A stretch of 64,000 nucleotides of DNA from Micractinium sp. NFX-FRZ (Eukaryota > Chlorophyta > Trebouxiophyceae > Chlorellales > Chlorellaceae): contig JAPTJF010000106.1 of assembly GCA_029339195.1 (NCBI GenBank), positions 1 through 64,000 on the forward strand, read 5' to 3'. The position numbers and the translations under genes were made by a program. Under the pieces are notes generated by a model. That model made no database searches and was not told where the DNA came from. It worked only from the letters and a program-made list of their open reading frames with translations. This document shows, piece after piece, positions 11,340 to 25,000 of the stretch; within the stretch, counting starts at the first letter, position 1; every line of letters starts with the position of its first letter.

Positions 11340-11991
11340 GAAGTTCTCCAGTGGCCCCACAGTGAGGGTGAGGCTGCCGTTGGGCGGCCGCCCCCCGCCC
11401 CCTGCCGCCGCAGTGAAGCCAAACCTCACAGGCCGCCGCGCGCTCCTCATGTCGACTGGCAGCGGTCCCAGACCCAGCAGAGCCGCATCCTGGTCGGGGT
11501 CTGTACCGGGTGCTACTTGCCACTGAAGCTGCCCCTGGCTTGCCGTTGCCATCTCAAGCGAACCCTTGCTTGCGCTTGCTTGGGTCCGCGATCGCGAGCG
11601 CACGCCGACAGGTTGCCAAGTCGATAACACGCGCGGAGCGAGGAGTGGAACGTGGGTTGGATTATCGGAGGAGACGAGACGCCACCCGCGGGCCGGCCAT
11701 CGTGGATGCCAGATCAGGGCCAATGCTGCCTCTTTGGTGGGAATTGCAAGCCGCCGTGAACGCCAGCAAGGGTCACTTTAAGGGCCAGCCTTGCTCTGCC
11801 GGCAGAGGCGCCTGGATCCATGTGGCATCTCTTCCCGGTGCCGCCTGTTGAGCACTGCTGCTGCAGCCACCCGCCAGTTGTCATTATCTTTTCGTGAAAT
11901 CTTCACAAACGGAACTGGCTGCTACACAAGTTGAGGCAGCAGAAAACGTGCAGTGCAGACGGCACGCTCCTTGGTCCGGTGCCGCAGCCGC

Positions 11992-12148
11992 TCAGCTGCT
12001 GCCCTCCACACGCTCCGCATCCGCAGTTGAGCCCTGCCGCTGCCTCTTAGCAGCGGGCTGCTCCTGCAACTGCTGCTGCTGCCGCGGCTGCAGAGGCTGC
12101 CTGGCCTGCGCCGGCGCAGCAGTACGCACCCCTCCCGCTGCTGCTCCC

Positions 12149-12180
<32 letters not shown>

Positions 12181-15100
12181 GTGCGCCGCTTGTGGTACGA
12201 CCGCACGTGGCAGTGCAGGCTGCGCGCCACCCGTGCTTGCCTGCTCACCTGCAGGCATAAGAACTGCATCCCGCTGCTGCAGCTGCTGCTGCCCAGCTGC
12301 TTGCTGCCCAGCCGCCTGCTGTGCAGTCCGCTGCTCCCCTGCTGCTGGCACCAGCCTGCCTTGGTCGTACTGGCACTGCACCAGGCCGCCCTCGCCCAGC
12401 AGCTGGAAGCGCTCCTGCGGGGGTGAGGGCAGGTGGGCGGGCGAGAAGGCGATTGACGCCCGGTGGGCGGGTGGGGAGGGAGGTAACCAGTAGGGGCGAG
12501 CAGGCAGCCGGGGAATAAAGTAGGTGGTGGGAGCGTGGACGTTAAGCACAGGAAGCCTGGTGCAGCACAAAGTCTGCACAGCGCAGCGGCTACAGCAAGG
12601 ACCCGAGCTGAACAGTCTCATGGGGACTGGTGTGCAAGCGGGCTGCCGGCTGGAGGCTCACATGCAGCAGGCGCAGGGGAATGGGAACTGGGGAGCCGAA
12701 ATCAACGTAGTACAGACTGCAGGAGGAGAGAGGGAGAGGAGTAGGCACAGTTGCTCATTTGATGCCTAATGCCTGGCTGTGCTGGCAGCCTCCAGCAGTA
12801 TTGGTTTTCAAGGTTTTTGTTGACAGCAAGCTGCAACTCCCTTGAGACATGCGCAGACACACACCTGCAAATTGCAAGCACGGGCATCCCCCGCACCTGT
12901 CTGCCCGCCCCGTCTCAATGATGCACCGCTCCACTGTTCCCACCAGGCCCTCGTCCCGGTCTGGCAGCCACACCCTGCAGGAGGAGAGGCAGGGAGGAGG
13001 GGAGACTGAATCAGGGTCCATGCCTGCAATACCCGCCAGCCGCCAGCCAAGGCACAGAATGTATTAAACAGCAATGGGAGCAGCGCAGACAGAGGTCATG
13101 CTGAAGGGAAGCAGCAAGCGCACCTGATCTGCCTGCCGACCAGGGGATCCTGCCCAAACGGCACAGCAGCGGCACCCCTGGCTGCCCCGGCTCCAACTGG
13201 GGCTACTGGGGCCACTGCCACTGCCGCTCCTGCTGGCTGCTCGTTGGCAGCTGATGCTGCCTGCCCTGCCGCTGGCAGTGCGACAGCAGCAACTGCCGGC
13301 ATGTGCAGTTGCGCGGCAGCATGCACAGCAACAGCAGAGGCAGCTGGCAGCAGTGCTGCCGCTGCTGCTCGGGGCACGGCTGCTGCTGCCTGTTCTGCTG
13401 CCCCTGCTGGCGGCGCTCCCGCTGCTGCCTGAGGCTCCAGTGCGGGCTGGGCTGCAGCTGCGGCTGCGGCTGCTGCGGCTGGTGCTGCGGCTGCTGGCAG
13501 GGGTGCTGCTTGTGACAGGGTTGCCGGTGCCAGCTGCGCGCGTGCTGCATACCCACTAGCTGACCGCCCCTGCTGCGCCGCAGGCTGGTGACGTGACCCA
13601 ACCTGCCCTGCCGATGCTCCCCCAACCCCCGCCGGGGCTGCTGCTGCTCCTGCAAACCAATGGGGGCAGGCACCAAATTGAAGCACAGCATGAAATCCCA
13701 GGATAAACGGAGACCTGGCCGCAGTTGCTGATTGATTGCATTCCACCAACACATGGTTCAGAGCAAACCACAGTGCTTTTGCTACCGCTAAACCCTGGCC
13801 GTCAATCCAATCCAATACAGGCCTGCGGTTGCCCCCGCCCCTGGCCAGCCTCACCTGGCTGCGCCGCAGCAGGTTCCCCACGCGGCCGCAGCAGCTCAGC
13901 AACAGCTGCCTGACCAAATTGAGCAGCAACCTCGGACGGTGTGCGCCCAGAGCGGTCGCGAGCTCGCAGTACTGCCAGGTCAGCATTGGGCGCTGCCAGG
14001 TCAGCACCGGCTCCTGCCAGCTGGATGGCGACTTCCACGCCGCCAGCCCAAGCAGCGGCATGCAGCGCTGTCCACCCGCCGGCACTGGCCCGCGTGACGC
14101 TGGCCCCACGTGCCAGCAGGGCCTGCACACAGGGTGTGCTGCCAACCGCCGCTGCCCAAAAGAGTGCTGTCCGGCCGTGGCTGTCTGCTGCATCCACGTC
14201 AGCGCCGGCGCCTAGCAGCGTCTGCAAGCACTCGTGCTGTCCGTGGAAGGCTGCAGCATGCAGTGGCGTCACTCCCGTGCTCCCCTCCACTTCTACAGCA
14301 GCGTTGGCACGGCTGCGATCCTCTTCAAGCGCTTGTTGCAAGATGCGAACCTGTCCATAGCCAGCGTGGTGGTGCAACCGTTCAACCGTGGTCGCACCAG
14401 CACCCCATGGGCGCTGAAGCCGGTACAGCGCAGGAGTGAGCCCTTGCCCTGCAAGGCACGGATGGGTTGAAGGGCCGGCAAACGCTCGCACCAGCCTCCA
14501 CGCAGGGTGGCCAGATGCTTGCACCAGCTTCTGGGCCGTAAAAATGCCCTGGCATGCCACGTTAGTCACGCGTGCTGCATTTGGCACCACCCAGAGCACC
14601 GCTCAACCCTTCACAGGCACGTGACATGAGATAAGCACCCACCTGGCTCTACAGCACAGGCCTGCAGCAGCTCCAGCTCCAGCAGCAGCATCTCCTGCTC
14701 CTTGCGCTGCTTCTCACGTGCCAGCTGGCGCGCCGTGCGGCCGGAGCTGTCACGTGCTGTCAGGCCAATGCCAGCCTGGGCAAGGCAACGGATGGCATCA
14801 AGCGGGCCATTCCACGCCTGGCGAGACACAAGCGCTGCTGCATGCAGTGCTGTGCCGCCGCTGCTGTCGGTGGCCTGAATGTCGGCCCCCGCAGCAAGCA
14901 GAGCGCCAATGCTGAGAGGTTGGCCCGACTCAGCTGCGCTGTGCAACGGGGTGCGGCCCTTGCTGTCGGCTGCCTGGAGGCTGGCGCCCCTGCGTAGCAG
15001 CAGCTGAATGGCTGCACACGCCCCACTGTGCGCCGCAGCATGCAGCGGCACCTGCCCGTTGTTGTCAGCTGCTTGTATGCTGGCCCCTGCTGCATGCAGC

Positions 15101-15771
15101 ACCCGAATGCTCGTGAGTGCATTTCGCATAGCCGCAGCATGCAGCACCGTCCTGCCGTCGCTGGCTGCTGCATCGATGCGGGCCCCAGCCTCCAGGATAG
15201 CCTGTATGCATGCTGCGCTGTTCCCAGCAGCTGCAGCATGCAGCGGTGTCCAGCCTGTGCTGTTGCAGATGTGCAACGGAGCACCAAACGCCAGTAGCAC
15301 CCGCACGCATGCCTCGTGGGCAAGTACTGCTGCGATGTGCAGGGCTGTCGCTCCGTTCCTGTCTTTTGCTGCTCGGCTGGTCCCTGCCCGCAGCAGCGCT
15401 TGCAGGCATGCTATGCTGCCCTGCTCTGCGGCCCGATGCAGCGGCGTCTCGCTTGTTTCGCTGTGGGCTGCCGCTGTGCTGGCCCCCCCCACGAGCAGCG
15501 TTTCCACGCATGCCGTCTGGCTCTCCTCTGCTGCCCAATACAGTGCCGTCCTGCCCTTGCTGTCAGCTGCGTCAGCTGCAGCGCCGGCATTCAGCAGCGC
15601 CTGCACGCAGGTGTTATGGCCGTAGCGAGCCGCCAGCTGCAGCGCCGTGGTGCCGAGGCTGCTCCATTTGACGGCGGCATTGACTTGCTCGGGGTGCTGA
15701 GCAATCAGACTCCTAAGGCGCTGCAGGTTGCCCGCCCGGGCTGCCTTTTGAAGTGCCTTGTCTTCGCTCAT
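11992..15771 (-). CDS. Ankyrin-repeat protein with Ala/Gln-rich tail
   Basis: Exons (minus strand): 15771-14643, 14448-13855, 13649-13124, 12974-12897, 12716-12662, 12414-11992; about 934 aa, all phases agreeing. Exon 1 encodes about eleven ankyrin repeats of 33 residues (GRTALYWAA, GWTPLHAAA, GQVPLHAAA and similar); exon 2 adds three to four more. Exon 3 is an Ala-rich linker. Exons 4-6 encode a compact non-repetitive stretch (VWLPDRDEGLVGTVERC, YYVDFGSPVPI, ERFQLLGEGGLVQCQYDQG) that I do not recognise, followed by a Gln/Ala-rich tail. The start MSEDKALQKAA at 15771 was preferred; in-frame ATGs at 15843 and 15924 would add a basic, targeting-like leader. Ankyrin arrays mediate protein binding; the partner is unknown. 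Exon 2 could alternatively belong to a separate gene. Confidence 0.75.
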
Positions 15772-16749
15772 GGGCGCAGCTGGTGTGGAAGGAGCGGAGC
15801 GGCGGGCGGGCGCCTGCAGAGGGCGGCGGGCAGGCGGGTGCATCAGGGCCGGTGCCGACAGGCAGCAGGCTTCGCCTTCGCACTGCGCAAAGCGGCTGGG
15901 TAAACGTGAGCGTGCGCACAGCAAGCGCGGGGGCAGGAGCCGACACGTTGTAGCGTGACACAGACAGCGCCCGACAGGGAGCAGGATCGATCTGCCGTAC
16001 CTTCGATTGAAAAGGTTCCCAGAGGTTCAAGAAAAGGCTGAGACAAGGCGCGCAGCTGGAATAGGCGAGCTGCAGACACTGCCGGGTGCAGCACGAGTCA
16101 ATAGAAGGATCGTGCAGTGCCTCTGGAAAAGGTTTTGCATGCGACACTCGGACCACATACATACACGAGAACACCGCTGGGCACCGATGGGCAGTTCAAA
16201 TCGTTGTACTGCTGTACCAGCTGCCAGTGGAGGCCAGCCGGCTTGACAGGCTCTCAGAAGTATTAACCGAAGTGTCTAATCTGTTTTGCAGTGACCAACC
16301 ACATAGAACATTCGGAATCATAGTGTGGGGGCTCCCGCACAACGCCACGGCAGGACGGCGCGCCGGTTTCAACTAGTGGAGCGCCATGTGACAAGGAGTC
16401 CCTCCCGTGAAACAATATGAAGCTTTTGCCCTGCAACTTGACATCAACCAATTCAGGCAGAAGAAGATGGGGAAGCATTCAATGTGAGAGAGGAGATACG
16501 GAGGTAGAGGTTGAATGCGGATCCCCGCCACAGCCAGCGGACGGTGGATGGCGGTGGCGGCGGCGGCGGCTTTGGACGGCGAGCCCCGGTGCATCGTGGT
16601 TCATTAATGTGCACCGTGATTGCAAACTACTGGTTGAAACAGCTGTAAGGAGCTCAACCTGATGCATGGAGCCCCTCGCCATGCATGTCACCCCCGATCC
16701 CTGCGCTCTCGGCCCCATTTTGTCGTTTGCTCGCTTGACCGGCAGGCCA
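15772..16749. other. Divergent intergenic region
   Basis: Separates the ankyrin gene (minus) from the signal-peptide protein gene (plus), so both promoters should lie here. It is less GC-rich than the surrounding genes, especially 16250-16660. No convincing TATA box, RNA gene or ORF was found. Confidence 0.5.
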
Positions 16750-18287
16750 ATGGCTCGCAGCGCCATGGCGGCCCGTCTTTTTGCACTGTGCGTGCTGCTT
16801 TCGGCCGCTGGGGCGGCCTGTGCTGGCGCGCTGCCACTGTCGCTCGAGGTCAACACCCTGGCCGTGGTCCACGGGTGAGTTATTTAGTGCTTGGTGCAAG
16901 GAGAGCGTCCCCGCACGCAAGCCGCCGCAAGGGCCTGCCCCCTTCGCCCCTCGCCGCCGCCGCCGCGTTCGTCCAGCAGCGCACGCTGTCCCTCTCCGCC
17001 GCCGCTCCGCAGGCTGGTGCTCAGCGCAGAGCCCAACTCCAGCTGCGCCACTGTGGCGGTGCAGTTCGGAAGCAGCGAAACAGAGCATAGCACAACAGCC
17101 TGCCCCGGCACCAGTGGCGCCGCCACCTTTGCGCTGCCGCTGGCAGGCGCTCACGGCCGCCCAGCCCGCGTGGTCGTCACGCAGCCCGGCGCAGCACCCA
17201 ACACCCCCACACGCGTGTGGCAGCAAATGGTCAGCACCCACGGAGCAGTGAGGCTGCGTGTGGACATGCGGGAGGTACAACAGGTGCTGACAGTCCACGA
17301 CAGCCCAGCACCCACCAAGCAGGACGCGGTGCTACCCCCGCCGCCGCAGCTGCCAGCTGATGCAGCACCCACGTCTGAGCTCCCTGCGGCGGCACCACCC
17401 TGTGCCTGCCCCCGCCGCACCAGCACCCTGTTGGAGGATGTGGGAGACCGCAGCCTGCCCACCTGGTTGGCTGCAGCACTAGCGCCAGCACCCACCTGCC
17501 TGGAACCCAACCCCCGCCTGCCTGCCGCCCCGCTGCCCACCGAGCCGCTGCCTGCCGCCATGCCGCCCACCGAGCCGCCACCGTCGTTGCTGCTGCCAGC
17601 GCTGGGTGCTGCCTGTGCGCTGCAAGCCGCAGCGCTTGCCGTGCTGCTGCTGCGCCGCCGCCAACACAGCGGCAGCAGGGCAGCCCAGACCGGCGACAGC
17701 TCAGCACCCACAGAGGCTCAACTGCAAGGCGTCTCCATGCCCCACAGGCGGCTCAACCTGCGCGACGCATGCACCAGCCCACTCGTCCTGCTGGCCAGCC
17801 CGTTTGTCGGCCGCCGGGCGGCGGCGGCAGCGCTGGGTGCTATTTCAGAGGAGGACGAGGTGGTGGAGGAGGAGGCGGAGCAGCGGCAGCAAGACAGCCG
17901 GGGCAGCCCGCGGGTGCAGCAGCTGCCTGCGCCGGGCGTGCACCGCTCCAGCTTCAGCAGCCTGCCGCCACCGCCAACGGGGTGGACCAGGTGGGTGGGC
18001 GGTAGGGTGGGTGTTGCGTGCAGCGGGACCGCGCAGCAGCCGTGTTGCCGAATCATGGGTGCTCATGCAGTCTCATGCAAGTGCTTAAGCAGGCTGCACT
18101 GCTGGCCTGCCAACTACGTGCACAGTGCCTTGAGCCGCCCTGCCTGCTTTTCTGCAGGGACGCGTGGGGCCGCCTGCAGCGGCAGTCGGGCGACGGCGGC
18201 TGGGGCGGCGGCAAGCCAGCGGTGCAGCACCCGCCGCCCTTTGGGGCCGCCCCCGGCAGTGCATACCGCACCTACTCAGAGGAGTGA
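16750..18287 (+). CDS. Secreted/type I membrane protein, unknown function
   Basis: Three exons: 16750-16874, 17013-17990, 18158-18287 (TGA). The N-terminus (MAARLFALCVLLSAAGAACAG from the ATG at 16765) is a clear signal peptide; in-frame ATGs at 16666 and 16750 extend it. A luminal/extracellular region of about 250 residues follows, with Cys residues (SSCATVAVQF, TACPGTSG, CACPRR) and Pro-rich stretches. A hydrophobic segment (LLLPALGAACALQAAALAVLLL followed by RRR) looks like a single transmembrane helix with a basic stop-transfer. The cytosolic tail is acidic then Pro/Gly-rich (EEDEVVEEEAEQ). No known domain was recognised. A cell-surface or endomembrane receptor-like role is only a guess. 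Confidence 0.72.
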
Positions 18288-19019
18288 TGCGTGGCGAACC
18301 CAAGAAACAGCTTGTGGAGGAGAGGGAGCGTACTTTGGGTGCTGCAGCGTCATGGCAGCCGGCGGCTGCTCCCCCCTTTGCTGCCACTGTGGAGTGGCCG
18401 TCAAGAGCTCCCTACCGTGCACAACAGATATTAACCAACATCACCTAACATACAACCTGCATGGCTGCCTATGGTGGCCTGCTTCATTTCACATTCTGTG
18501 TTTGCCTCGGCACATGCGGGGCCTGGGGTTGCATGAAACATGCGTGAGTGTGTGTAATGTTTGCGTAAGCGGGCAGCGGCATCTCAGAGCTGAAAGGAAT
18601 TAGAAGAGGGACAGGGACGACCAGGAGAGGGGGAGGGGGACCAACGGAACAACAAAATGAGCACTATCGGAGGAAAAAACACATACAGGGGGGGAGGGGG
18701 TGCGCGGCGGGTGGGCGCCGCGCGCGGCCAGGTGCCCACAGCAGCGAGCAAAACTAGAAGTGCTCAGGGAGACAGGGGTGGTATCTCGTGGTGGCATGCA
18801 TGCTGCGCCTGGGGCAAGGTGGGGGCCAGGCGTGGCGTGAAAATTTGCGGATGAAGAGAGGGGGCCCAGACGGGCCCCAAGAAGTGGTGTATGTGCGTGT
18901 ACGGGTGGGTGGGTGTGCGCGGCTGGCGTAGTCCGCGGGTGGCAGGCTGGGATGGGCAGGCTGCCACAGGACTGCCGTGGAGGAAGAGGTGGTGCCAGGA
19001 CAGCAGCTGGCTAGTGCAC
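18288..19019. other. Convergent intergenic region
   Basis: 3' regions of the signal-peptide protein (plus) and amylase (minus) genes. A TGTAA at 18553-18557 is a likely poly(A) signal for the plus-strand gene. No gene was recognised here. Confidence 0.5.
18553..18557 (+). terminator. TGTAA polyadenylation signal
   Basis: TGTAA 266 bp after the stop codon of the membrane protein gene, inside a GT-rich stretch (TGTGTGTAATGTTTGCG), a context typical of algal poly(A) sites. Confidence 0.5.
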
Positions 19020-22000
19020 TCAGAAGACGGCCTGTGGGGTGAGGCACGAGGGGAGAGAGCGCAAGGGATGAGACGCTGCACAGCCAGGCAGGCAGGCAGG
19101 CAGACACTGCCTCCTTCCCTCTCCCTCTTTCCACTGCACACTGGAAAGCACAGCCCCCACCTCCCACACCTCACACAGTGGCAGCCAGTGCCTCCTCCTC
19201 TCCAGGTGCTGCCCCGCCTCACCTCCCACACGGCAAACTGGAAGCCGCTGTGCACCAGCTTCCACTGCTTCTGGCCCACATCCACCTTGTCGCCGGTGGG
19301 GCTGCAGGGAATGAAGTTGGGGCGGGTGGGATATGGGTGTGGGTGGATGAGCGGCTGGGGTGATGGGGTAACAAGTGGAAGGCACGCTTTGCGTGTGCTC
19401 TGGCACAGCGCAGCTTGGCAGCGCGCAGCATGGAGCAGTGGGATGGCAGGCTCGGTCGACCCGCGGGCGCTTGGGCGGGGGACCTAGGCACGGCATGATG
19501 TGACCCGATCTCACACGCCCACCCACACATTGCATGAAAGCCACCCACCTCCAGTCGCCGGCCCCAATCTTCATTGCAACCTTCTTGTCGATGACGGCGG
19601 CATACAGCTCGCCATATGCCTTCTTCACAGCCACCTGCGGACGGATGGTGCAAGAGGACGGTTGTGCCAGTTGAAAGGGCACACGAGAGCCACCATCTCG
19701 CTGTCTACATAACGCACACAGGTACCTGCACTCACCAACCCACCACCCCACCACCACTCGCTACACAACGAGCTGCAATCAAACTGGCACTGGCGCACAG
19801 CAGGAGGGGGAGCGCGCAGCGCGCACCTCGCTCTTGGCGTGTATGCCGTGCTTCTTGCGGATCCGCACCAGCTCCAGGATGTGCTTGCGCAGCGCCTCGT
19901 CAAAGTAGAAGTGGTCGTAGAAGACGCAGGGGGTGCCGCAGTGGGTGAGCAGGTAGCAGTAGGCCTCGGGCAGGTGCTTCCACGGGAAGGGCCAGTGGTT
20001 GAGGGTGGAGCCTGCGTGGGGGGCGGGTGGTGTGCTGGTGGTGTGAAACAGGTGGTGAACGAGGCAGCAGCTGCCACTTCATCATCCATCTGCGGGCTCC
20101 CCCAGGCTCCACCCCAGGCAAGGCCCGCCCAAGCCGGCTCTCCACCGCCTCTGCCCTGTACGCCCCTGCTGCCGCCCAAGGCATGCCACCCACCCACGCC
20201 TGCCTCACTCCCCTCCTCCCTCCCACCCACACACCCCTCCCTCCCTACCACGCTCCCCTCCTGCACCCACGCGGCGCCACTCACCCACGCCCCCCTCCTG
20301 CCAACCAGCCCACCACACCCCACCCACCGGTGTCGTGGTTCTCCAAAAAGGTGACCGCCCGCGAGGGCCACAGCCCCAGCATGCCCGGCGGCCGCCCCTG
20401 CGAGTCAATCAGGCGCCAGTACTCGCGCCGCCCCACCGCCTCTTGCAGGATGCCCTGCAGGGGTGGAGTGGTTGTTGAAGGCAGGATTGTCAGGACGTGG
20501 TTGAAGGAGAATCAGGAAGTGCAGCGGGCACCCATGTCGTGCCGCCCCACCGCCTCTTGCACGGTGCACTCTCTCCCACCCCTTCAACAAGTCTATGCAG
20601 GTTGAGCGTGGGCGACCCAGCGGCCCCCGTGGCGTGAACACACCGCAAATTGTGCACCCCGAAACCTCCACCCTGCCAGGGCTCCCACCTTGAGGGTGAA
20701 GTCGAATGCGGCGGCGGTGCCCCCCGTGTTGTCGCACCAGTCCACGGTGCGCTGCCGGTGGCCGTCCTGGTTGTAGTTCAGCACGCCGTCTGTGGGGGGA
20801 GGTGGGTGGGTGGGTGGGTGGGGGTGGGGGGTCCAGAGAAGAAGGGGAGAAGAGAGGAGTGTGCGGGGTTAGAGAGCTGCTGCCAGTGGCCCTTGATGCC
20901 CTGCACTGCTTGGCCGCCCCCTGTCCCTCCCACCCCCCTAGGCGCCCCGCCCCTTGCAGGAACCTGCCCGTCCTGACCACCCCTCTGGTCTGCATGACTA
21001 TATGGCCCAGCAGTCCGCAAGCCAGGCAAGAGAGCAATCGCAGGGGCACAGGTTGCGGGCAGCTGTGCCGACCGCCCAGGATTAGGGCAGCCGCCCCACC
21101 AGTGCAAATGACCACGTGTCCCAGTGCTGCCCAACCCAGGCGGCGTAACAATCACAGGCACAGGTGTGTGGACACCTGCAACGGCTCCAACCCAGGCAAG
21201 AACAATCACAGGCAGGGCAGGTGGCGCCTCACCGGTGTATGAGCACGTGTCCCAGTACTCCCCAAACGCCATCTCCGGCACCGTTGCGTCCACATACTCC
21301 CGGATCCACCGCCCCTCGTAGCCCTGCAGGGAGGAAGGAGGAAGAAAGCCGGCACAGAAGATGAGAGGCCAGCGCAGGAGATGAGAGGCCAGCGCAGGAG
21401 TCGAGGAAAATGACTGGCTGAGGGCAAGAGGTGAGGGAGGGAGGGACGCGTCATCGCGTACCCACTGCCCCTCTGGTAGCACCGAGGCGAGCAGGTGGGT
21501 GGTGAGGGAGCAAGCGGGCAGGCAGACAAGTGGAGTTGGGGAGCAGGTGAGTGATTCCTGGCCCACCCATGACGAGCAGGACAACGGCAGCGCCAAATGA
21601 ACCGCCAACCATCCGGCCAGTAACCCCTCCCATTCCCTGCTTTTCCAGGCCCCCGCCTTCCACATCCACCCCCTGTCGCCCCCCCACACCTTGACGTAAT
21701 CAAAGCGCCAGCCGTCAAAGCCGATCGAGTTGCGCAGGTAGCGCATCCACTCGCAAATGTCCTTGCGCACACGCTCCTGCAGGGGGGGTACGGGATGTGG
21801 GGTGGGCATAGGTGAGGTGTGTGGGTGGGCCAGCACACCAACTCAGCCCCCACGCATTCCCTCTTCTTCTGTTGTTGCTTTCGCTGTCCGTGTGTCTTCC
21901 AGGACAGTCTTCTGCCACCAAACACCTGTGAGCGGTCGACGTTGGGTGCCGCCAAATAAGCCTCGTAGGCATCACACACTCCTGCCCCTGCACCCCAAAC

Positions 22001-25000
22001 TTGGCAACACTCGAACCCTCGGTCATCCCCTTGTTGCGCACCCACCCACCCACTCACCTGAGAGTGGTCGATGTTGGGTGCCGCCGGGTAGTCCTCGCAG
22101 TTCTTGTACCCTCCCGCACCCCCAAATGCCGGGTTGTTGGAGCAGATGGCGGTCTTGTCCCACGCCAGCCGCCCACCAAACTTATTCCACTTGCCGTCGT
22201 CGCCCTGAGGGGAGGGAAAGGAGGCGGCGAGGGGGGCAGAGACAGAGGGTGGGTGGGCTGGAGGGGCGAGGCGCTCAAATCAACACACGCCTCAAGAAGT
22301 AGGAGCCCCGGAGCAGGCAGAGCAGGGGACTGCGGAACGACGGCAGCGGCAGCGGAGGCGGGTGCGGGGCAGGGGCGGCGCGGCGCAACGCAAAAGAGCT
22401 AGGCTGAGAAGAGGGGCCAGCAGCTGGGCCAGAGTGCGCCACTATACCTGGTAGTGCGCGCAGCGGTGGTTGATGACAATGTCGGCGACGACCTTGATGT
22501 TCTGCAAGCAAAGGCGGCAGGAGGGTGGCGGGGAGGATGGTGGGGTGAGGCAAAGGGCCCGGGCACAGGAACACATACACACTTAGTTTTTGCCCATCTG
22601 TGAGCGGCTAAGGCTGGGAAAACAGGATCCTCCCAGCCTGCCCACTACTTCCAAAACAAGAGCTGGAAGAGAAGAATCAATCACCACAAGACCTGCTCGT
22701 GGAAGACGGCAATGGTGCCCCTCAACACCAAAGCGAGTGCCCCACCTGGCCAGTCTCGCCCACACAACAAGAAGAAGAAGGCGGCAAACAAGAGCAAAAA
22801 GAAGAAGAAGACGGCTAGTCACCTGCTCGTGGAAGACGGCGATGGCATCCCTCAGCTCCGCCTCTGTCCCAAACTTGGAGTTGAGGTCGTACAGGTCGCG
22901 GGGGAGGTAGCCCTGCGGGGGTGGCAATTGATGCATGAGGAACAAGTATCGAGGGAGGAACACCTGATATATGAGGTAGAGCAGGGTGCGGGGGAGGTAG
23001 CCCTGCGGGGGAAATGAGAAAACGACGCCGCGCTGGCACCGCATTGGCATCGCGCCGGTGGCAGAGGCAGAGGCAGCATGTGCGCCATCACCGGCGCCAG
23101 CACAGGCAGGCGCTCGCTGTCCCCCCAAAGCGTGGTAGGTGCAGTGAGTGACCTCCAAAAGCAGCTCTGTGACTTCATCTGGAAGTCTTTTAGAAGCTGG
23201 GAGCATGTGGTTCCGGGCTCACCTGTGGGCTGACAGAGTCGCTGGCGGGAGGGAACCAGATGGCGGTGAAGCCCGCCTCTGCTATCTCCGAGGCCTGGAG
23301 AGAGGGCAAATGGGCAAAGCCGCATGATGTCAGCAAGTGGGCAGAGCACACCAACAACAAGGGCGGGATGAGCAGGGGTAAAAGAAAACCAGCGATGTAG
23401 CCACAGCTAGTGCCGCCTCCGCCATCCCCTGCCCACCCCAAACAACTGGCACTGTAACAAGAGGTCGCCTGGCTGGCCAGATGCTTGCACCACAGCAGCA
23501 GCTGCTTGCTCGCTTACCAGCCACATGGCCCCTTCCTGCCCCCACAACAAAAAGTGGACTCTAAGAACACAGGTCACCTGGCTGGCCAGCTTCTTGTACC
23601 ACGGCTCCTTGCTTGACTCCCAGTTGAAGCCCTGCAGGATGATCTCGTACCCGTTGCCCGCTGCAGGGCCGCTGGTGCGCACCTGCGCGGCGGGCAGGGG
23701 GGCAGGCAGAAGGGGGCAACAGCGCGGGGCTCAGAGGGGTCAAAAAGCAAGCGGCGCTCTTGGCAGATGCCATACTGCACGGCGATGTTTTTTTCTGCAG
23801 TGCACTGCACTGCATCCCCTCGCTGTGCTGCTGCGCTGTGCTGTGCCCTGCTGCGCACTCCGCCTATTATGCAGCCCTGTTCTTCGCTGGCCACGCCATG
23901 CCATGCTGTGCTGTGCCATGCTGCACCCGCTGTGCTCACTGTTGGGGGTGGCTGCATGAGTTTCTGGCACTTGCTGAGGGCTCCCTACAGCTCTGCGCTG
24001 CACCCCACTTCGCTCCCCTTAGCAGTACACTCCCACCACACTCCCTGTCGAACGAACCCTGCTGCCCTCACCGTGGGCGGCGGCTGCATGAAGTCGGGCA
24101 GCGAGGGCTCCACTGTCTCTACCGCCGCCACCGCCACCTGGCGCCGCGCCGTCAGCAGCGCCTCGATGGCGGCCAGCCGCCGCTCTAACAGGGAGGCCGC
24201 CTCGGAGCGCTCCGCCTGCAGGGAGAGACGAAGCAAAACACCGAATGGGCAGGGGAAGAATGGGCAGGGGAAGCGGGGTGAGTCTGGGCGTTGGCATGTC
24301 CCCGCCCGCTTCGCCACCCTGCTCAGCGACAGCATGCATCTCTGCATCGGGAAACCATACGGGTGACTTGCCCCACCCACTGCCCTACACACCTGCTTGG
24401 CCGACATGACGGCAGGCGCAGCACCATCCTGGCTCAGCGACAGCATGGAGCGCTCTATCGACACCAAAGAGGCGGCGGCAGACGCCATGTCAGCAGCCGC
24501 TGCCTCCAGAGCGTCCGGGTCGCCCGCGCTGGTGAGCACGCTGCAACGGCAGTGTTGAACGAGCCAGGGGCGGGAGGTGCAGGGATGGGTGTGCAGGAGG
24601 CACGGGTGAGGGGCGGCTGGCTGCCCCGCCTCCCCTGTGCCTGCCCCGCTTGCTGGTGCCGGCCAGTGCACGCCTCACCCTACCCCATCGCCCCGCCCAC
24701 CGCCTCACCACCAGCCTCCATGTGGTCGGATGCAATCCCAGAAGCTTCAAATGTTCATTTGTAAGTGATGCATAGCCACCAACCACCACCCACACAGCAG
24801 TCCCACCTGATCGTGCTGGTGTCCGCCACCGCCGCCGCTCCAAAGATGCTGGGCTTGCTGCTGCGCGTGCTGCTGCCCAGCGCCACCAGCAGCTGCTGCT
24901 TCAGGGAGGCCCAAGACTCGGGGTCTAGCTGCAAGGCGGGAGAGAGGAGGAGGGGAACAACAAAGCATAACTTGGAATGCGTGACGACATTGAAAACGAT

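Larger units (their letters stand above)
10092..11991. other. Long convergent intergenic region
   Basis: Separates the convergent phosphatase and ankyrin genes. Open frames exist on both strands (for example 10358-11305 +) but show no domain or conserved motif. One splice-like stretch near 10845-10880 could not be joined into a model. It carries candidate 3'-end signals listed separately; the rest is probably two long 3' UTRs. Confidence 0.5.
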
